Below, piece by piece: positions 60,815 to 64,000 of a stretch of 64,000 nucleotides of DNA. Within the stretch, counting starts at the first letter, position 1, and each line of letters begins with the position of its first letter. The notes under the pieces are model-generated. The model was not told where the DNA came from. It saw only the letters and a program-made list of their open reading frames with translations, and did no database searches. The DNA is from Phytoseiulus persimilis (Eukaryota > Arthropoda > Arachnida > Mesostigmata > Phytoseiidae): the NCBI GenBank assembly GCA_037576195.1, contig CM075102.1, positions 21,634,745 through 21,698,744 on the forward strand, in the 5' to 3' direction. The position numbers were made by a program, and so were the translations under genes.

Positions 60815-63800
60815 CTAGCGCTGCGATTGTCTCGCTTCGTCTCCAGCGGTCTCTTTTCCTGAGTCACTGCTGTGCTTCGCGTCCTTCGCGTCTTTTTCCT
60901 CTTCCTTGCCCTCCTTCGTGATATCGAAGTTGAGTTTATTTGTGGGCTTGGTTCCGAGTTTTTTCTGCAGTTCCTGCTCGCTCCCGATGAATTGAATCTC
61001 GGCATCTTTGAACAATTTGTTGAACTCGTCAACGGTCATCCTGATGTAGCCGGGGGGTGGATCGTGATGGGCTGGAGCGTAGTACGCGTGGTACAGCTGA
61101 GCATTACCAGTGGCACTGTTTGCCTCACCTTCCTTGGTTTGGATGGGTTGGAAATGAATCGCTCCCGCTCCCGCGGAAATGTCGTCTTCGTCTTGGTTCG
61201 CTTGCTTTGCGGCTTCATTGGCTTTCTTCGTTTGGATGTCGGGTCGGAACACGGGTTGAGGAAGACTTTCGAGCGGACCACTGGATTTCGTTTTGGTTTT
61301 GAGAGAGTTCAGGTCTGACGCCATCATTGGGATTCCAGGTTTGGCATCTTGGATCAAGATGTCTTCGGGCCCGACGGTTTGAGGACCCTCGGTGGATGTG
61401 GATGGGTTCAAGAATGGATCATCCACGGGCCATTGAGGAGCCTGAGTTGTGACTGGTGCAGAGGTTGATTTTCTGTGGAAGATGTCGTCATAGTATTCCG
61501 CATTGCTCAAATCGGGTTTTTCTGCGGGAACTTCATCGAGGCTCTGAAGGGGATCCACTGTCACCGGGTGTGGCTTGGTGTCGGCTCCCAGCTCGGCTTC
61601 CAAAGAAAGAGCTGAAAAACGGAAGAACTCTTAGAATTTCCAGCTGGGGCGATGAAGTGGAGCCGTTTCAGCCAAGCAGGACGAAAGAGACGGACCACGT
61701 TCACGGGTACTTCGTTTATTTGTGTCATCCTCATCACAGTTTGACTACATACTCGCACATGCTCGAGTGACGATTGGTACAACAGCGAAAAGGAGGCAAA
61801 CACCAGCACCAAGAGATAACAGACAGCAACGATCACATACAACCAAAGAAGCTTCCAGAACTCAGCTCCGTAGGAACATTAGGGTAAGCGAACAAACCTA
61901 CATCTATATCCGACACCCGGTCCGTTGTTACCAATGATCCAGAAAGGTCACGCAGAAGATCACAACGACTCAAAAATTTGGAAAGTACTCACCAGGGCCG
62001 TGACTGGATTTGGTATCAAGATGTACCTTGGCGTTCACTAAGGAGTCTCTGCTTGGAACATGATGGGAGCTGTGCTCATGGTACTCGCTCAATGTGTGCT
62101 CCGCGGGTGCTAACAGGATTTCGGACGTCGGAATAGACGGCGGTAAGTGAACTGTCGGGGCAGGGGACGGCCTCCTCTTCTTCTTCTTGTGATGATGGTG
62201 AATGTGGACATGCTCTTGAGGGAAGATGGAGGTATGGTGGTCCTTCTCCACCGAGTGCTCAGCTGCTTTCTCAGCGTCGGAAAGTTTCGATTCAGTCAGA
62301 GGCGGCAGAGGCTACGGAAGACATGTCAGACGTCAGATTCAACTTCTTCGATCTATCATTGAGTTGCGTTGGAAGAAAATCCGGGAGCATCTCGGAACCA
62401 GAACTGAGTCTGATCTTCGGTGAGATCCGCGCGATCACACTTGGGAGCAGAGAAAGCGGACTCGTGGAATCGAGAGAATGCCAACGAATTCGCGGAAAGG
62501 CACCCGCGGCTTACCTTCTTTCTCTTTCGAGTTGTCACTGTGGTGACAGTGTGAGGTCTTTGAAAGCCTTCAGAGTTAAGGTGCACGCCATCATGGCCGT
62601 GGGGGACGATGTATTCATGACTCGCACTATGACTAGCAGCTATGGGAGTCGTCTAGCACCACATGCAATCAATCATTAACGAGCAATTAGACGAGAGCGG
62701 TTTGCGCAACGTGGGGAACTGACTCGTTTGGGCATTTGTTGTTACTCAGCAATCGGTTAGGGTTTTGGTCCGTGATCGCGCCCCCAGACACTAGGAGTTT
62801 AGTTCGAACCAAGGGGGAAGAAGCTTAATACCGTATCGCCGTCTGGACTCACCTTGCTTCGCGAGATCCCCGCGAATGAAGACTTCGGTGGAGCTGGCGG
62901 CAGGGAGCCAAAACTAACCGGAGGAGATGCAAGGGGCTTTATATGAAAATCTGGTAGGGGCGCTGGATCTCTTTGAGATTTCGCCGGCTCAACGAAGGGA
63001 GGGGGGTTGTCGATAGCTGGAGACACAGACTCCGAAGGGTCGGCGGCAACGTTCTGTTTCTTCCCGGACAGAATTTCCGCGATCAGTAGCGCTGTCTCCG
63101 GTGAAAGGTCCGGAGGAAACATTCCGGTTCGTTGGAACTGACTCAGAATTTCATCGACAACATGGGGAGGCGGAGGCTGAGCCACGTTCCGTTTCGGAGG
63201 TTGAATCTGCTCCGGACGCTTGATCGGGCGCGTCGGGACCGGTGGCACGATCTCGGGCTCAGGAACAAACTGAGGAGGCGGAGCGAACTCCTGAGGGGGG
63301 AGCGGCTTTTGGAATTCGATCGCGGGAACTTTGTCGAAGTTCGTGATCGGAGGGTGAGACGCCGGGACGAAGGATTGGAGGCTCTGGAATCCGTTCCCTT
63401 GGAAGGAGTTCTGAGGGATGCTCTGCGCGAAATTGAAATTATCAATGGAGCTCTGGGCTTCATACGGGACGTTCTGATTCACGAAACCAAATGGCCCTCC
63501 AGACGGTTTCGGAACTGGCTGTCTCCGCCGAAACGGGTTCCAAATCTGTCGCTTCATCCTGGATCTGATTGCAGGTCGCTCCGGTTTGCTTGCAGCCTCA
63601 AGGACTCCTCTCACGACGCTACCGACGGCTGTACGACTCAGAAAATGGGGCGTGTCATCCTTGGAAGCCGGGTCTTCTGCGGACACTGGAGATTTCGCGG
63701 TGCTGGCCGACTCCTTCGATTCTTGCGCAGGTTCTCTGATGAGCGTCTCCAGAATCTCTTTTTCAACGGCGGCCACGCCAGCTGGACTCAAGAAATGAGG

Positions 63801-64000
63801 GCCCTGCTGAGCTGCCGTTTTAGTGTTCGGAATCTCTGAAGCAATTTGGGACGTTTTTCCGGAGCTACTAGATTCCTTGGAGGCGATCGCCTCTGCGAGT
63901 TTCTTTGTCAAGCCCAGGATCGCTCCCGGACTAAGAAAGTGAGGTTCTTCGTCATCTTGGGTTATTTTGTCTGTTTTTGCCTCATCCAAAGCGTCGTTTC
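60815..64000 (-). CDS. Proline/histidine-rich protein with PHFLS repeats and a furin-like site (5' partial)
   Basis: Four exons join in phase: 64000-62853 (open to the window edge), 62652-62515, 62311-61993 and 61611-60815, ending in TAG; about 799 residues are visible. The first exon has three PHFLS motifs 48 and 50 residues apart, each followed by a short Ala/Val/Leu helix-like stretch (for example PGAILGLTKKLAEAI). Next come RSRMKR, a likely furin site, and a Pro/Gln/Phe-rich segment. The second and third exons are His-rich with basic patches (TTRKRKK; HVHIHHHHKKKKRR). The last exon is acidic and Pro/Thr-rich, with a compact patch PPGYIRMTVDEFNKLF and a Lys/Glu/Asp-rich end. The composition and cleavage site suggest a secreted or extracellular protein, but the N-terminus is missing so no signal peptide can be checked. 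The acceptor of the second exon is pyrimidine-poor and least certain. No family is recognised. Confidence 0.8.

Overview
The window is metazoan nuclear DNA, most likely from an arthropod. It carries a spliced cilium gene (WDR35/IFT121) with short GT-AG introns of roughly 80-560 bp plus one long one, eukaryotic AATAAA signals and arthropod-like TATA/Inr sites. There are no operons, rRNAs or CRISPR arrays. Base composition is near half GC by eye; with the compact introns this fits some mites, but that placement is only inference.

Bases 1 to about 42.6 kb form a gene-poor stretch. No ORF there resembles a known family, and nearly all long ORFs have the Ser/Arg/Pro/Leu-rich look of chance frames. 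It holds simple repeats, one compact alternative hairpin (39410-39449) and three weak candidates: a transmembrane terminal exon (13071-13203, +), a 69-residue hydrophobic small ORF (14950-15159, -) and a signal-peptide-like ORF (35265-35492, +). It may be intronic or regulatory DNA of a gene lying outside the window.

Bases 42.7-51.9 kb hold a complete 21-exon WDR35/IFT121 gene on the minus strand. Intron phases agree throughout, giving 1,135 residues with the C-terminal zinc-binding CxxC knuckles. Its 3.06-kb intron 12 contains, on the opposite strand, an intronless 605-residue EXD2-like gene. A second intronless EXD2-like gene (460 residues) lies at 54.6-56.0 kb on the minus strand. Both have lost the acidic metal ligands of the DEDDy exonuclease core, so they look like a diverged pair of pseudonucleases.

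Bases 52.0-60.5 kb are a patchwork. There is a possible minus-strand gene or decayed gene (52.1-53.1 kb), a frameshifted hAT-type transposase remnant (57.23-57.66 kb), short dispersed and tandem repeats (58.0-58.8 kb), and a candidate small TATA-driven gene (60.07-60.64 kb).

From 60.8 kb to the window end lies the 3' part of a minus-strand spliced gene for a proline- and histidine-rich protein. It has three spaced PHFLS repeats and a furin-like RMKR site; its 5' end is outside the window.
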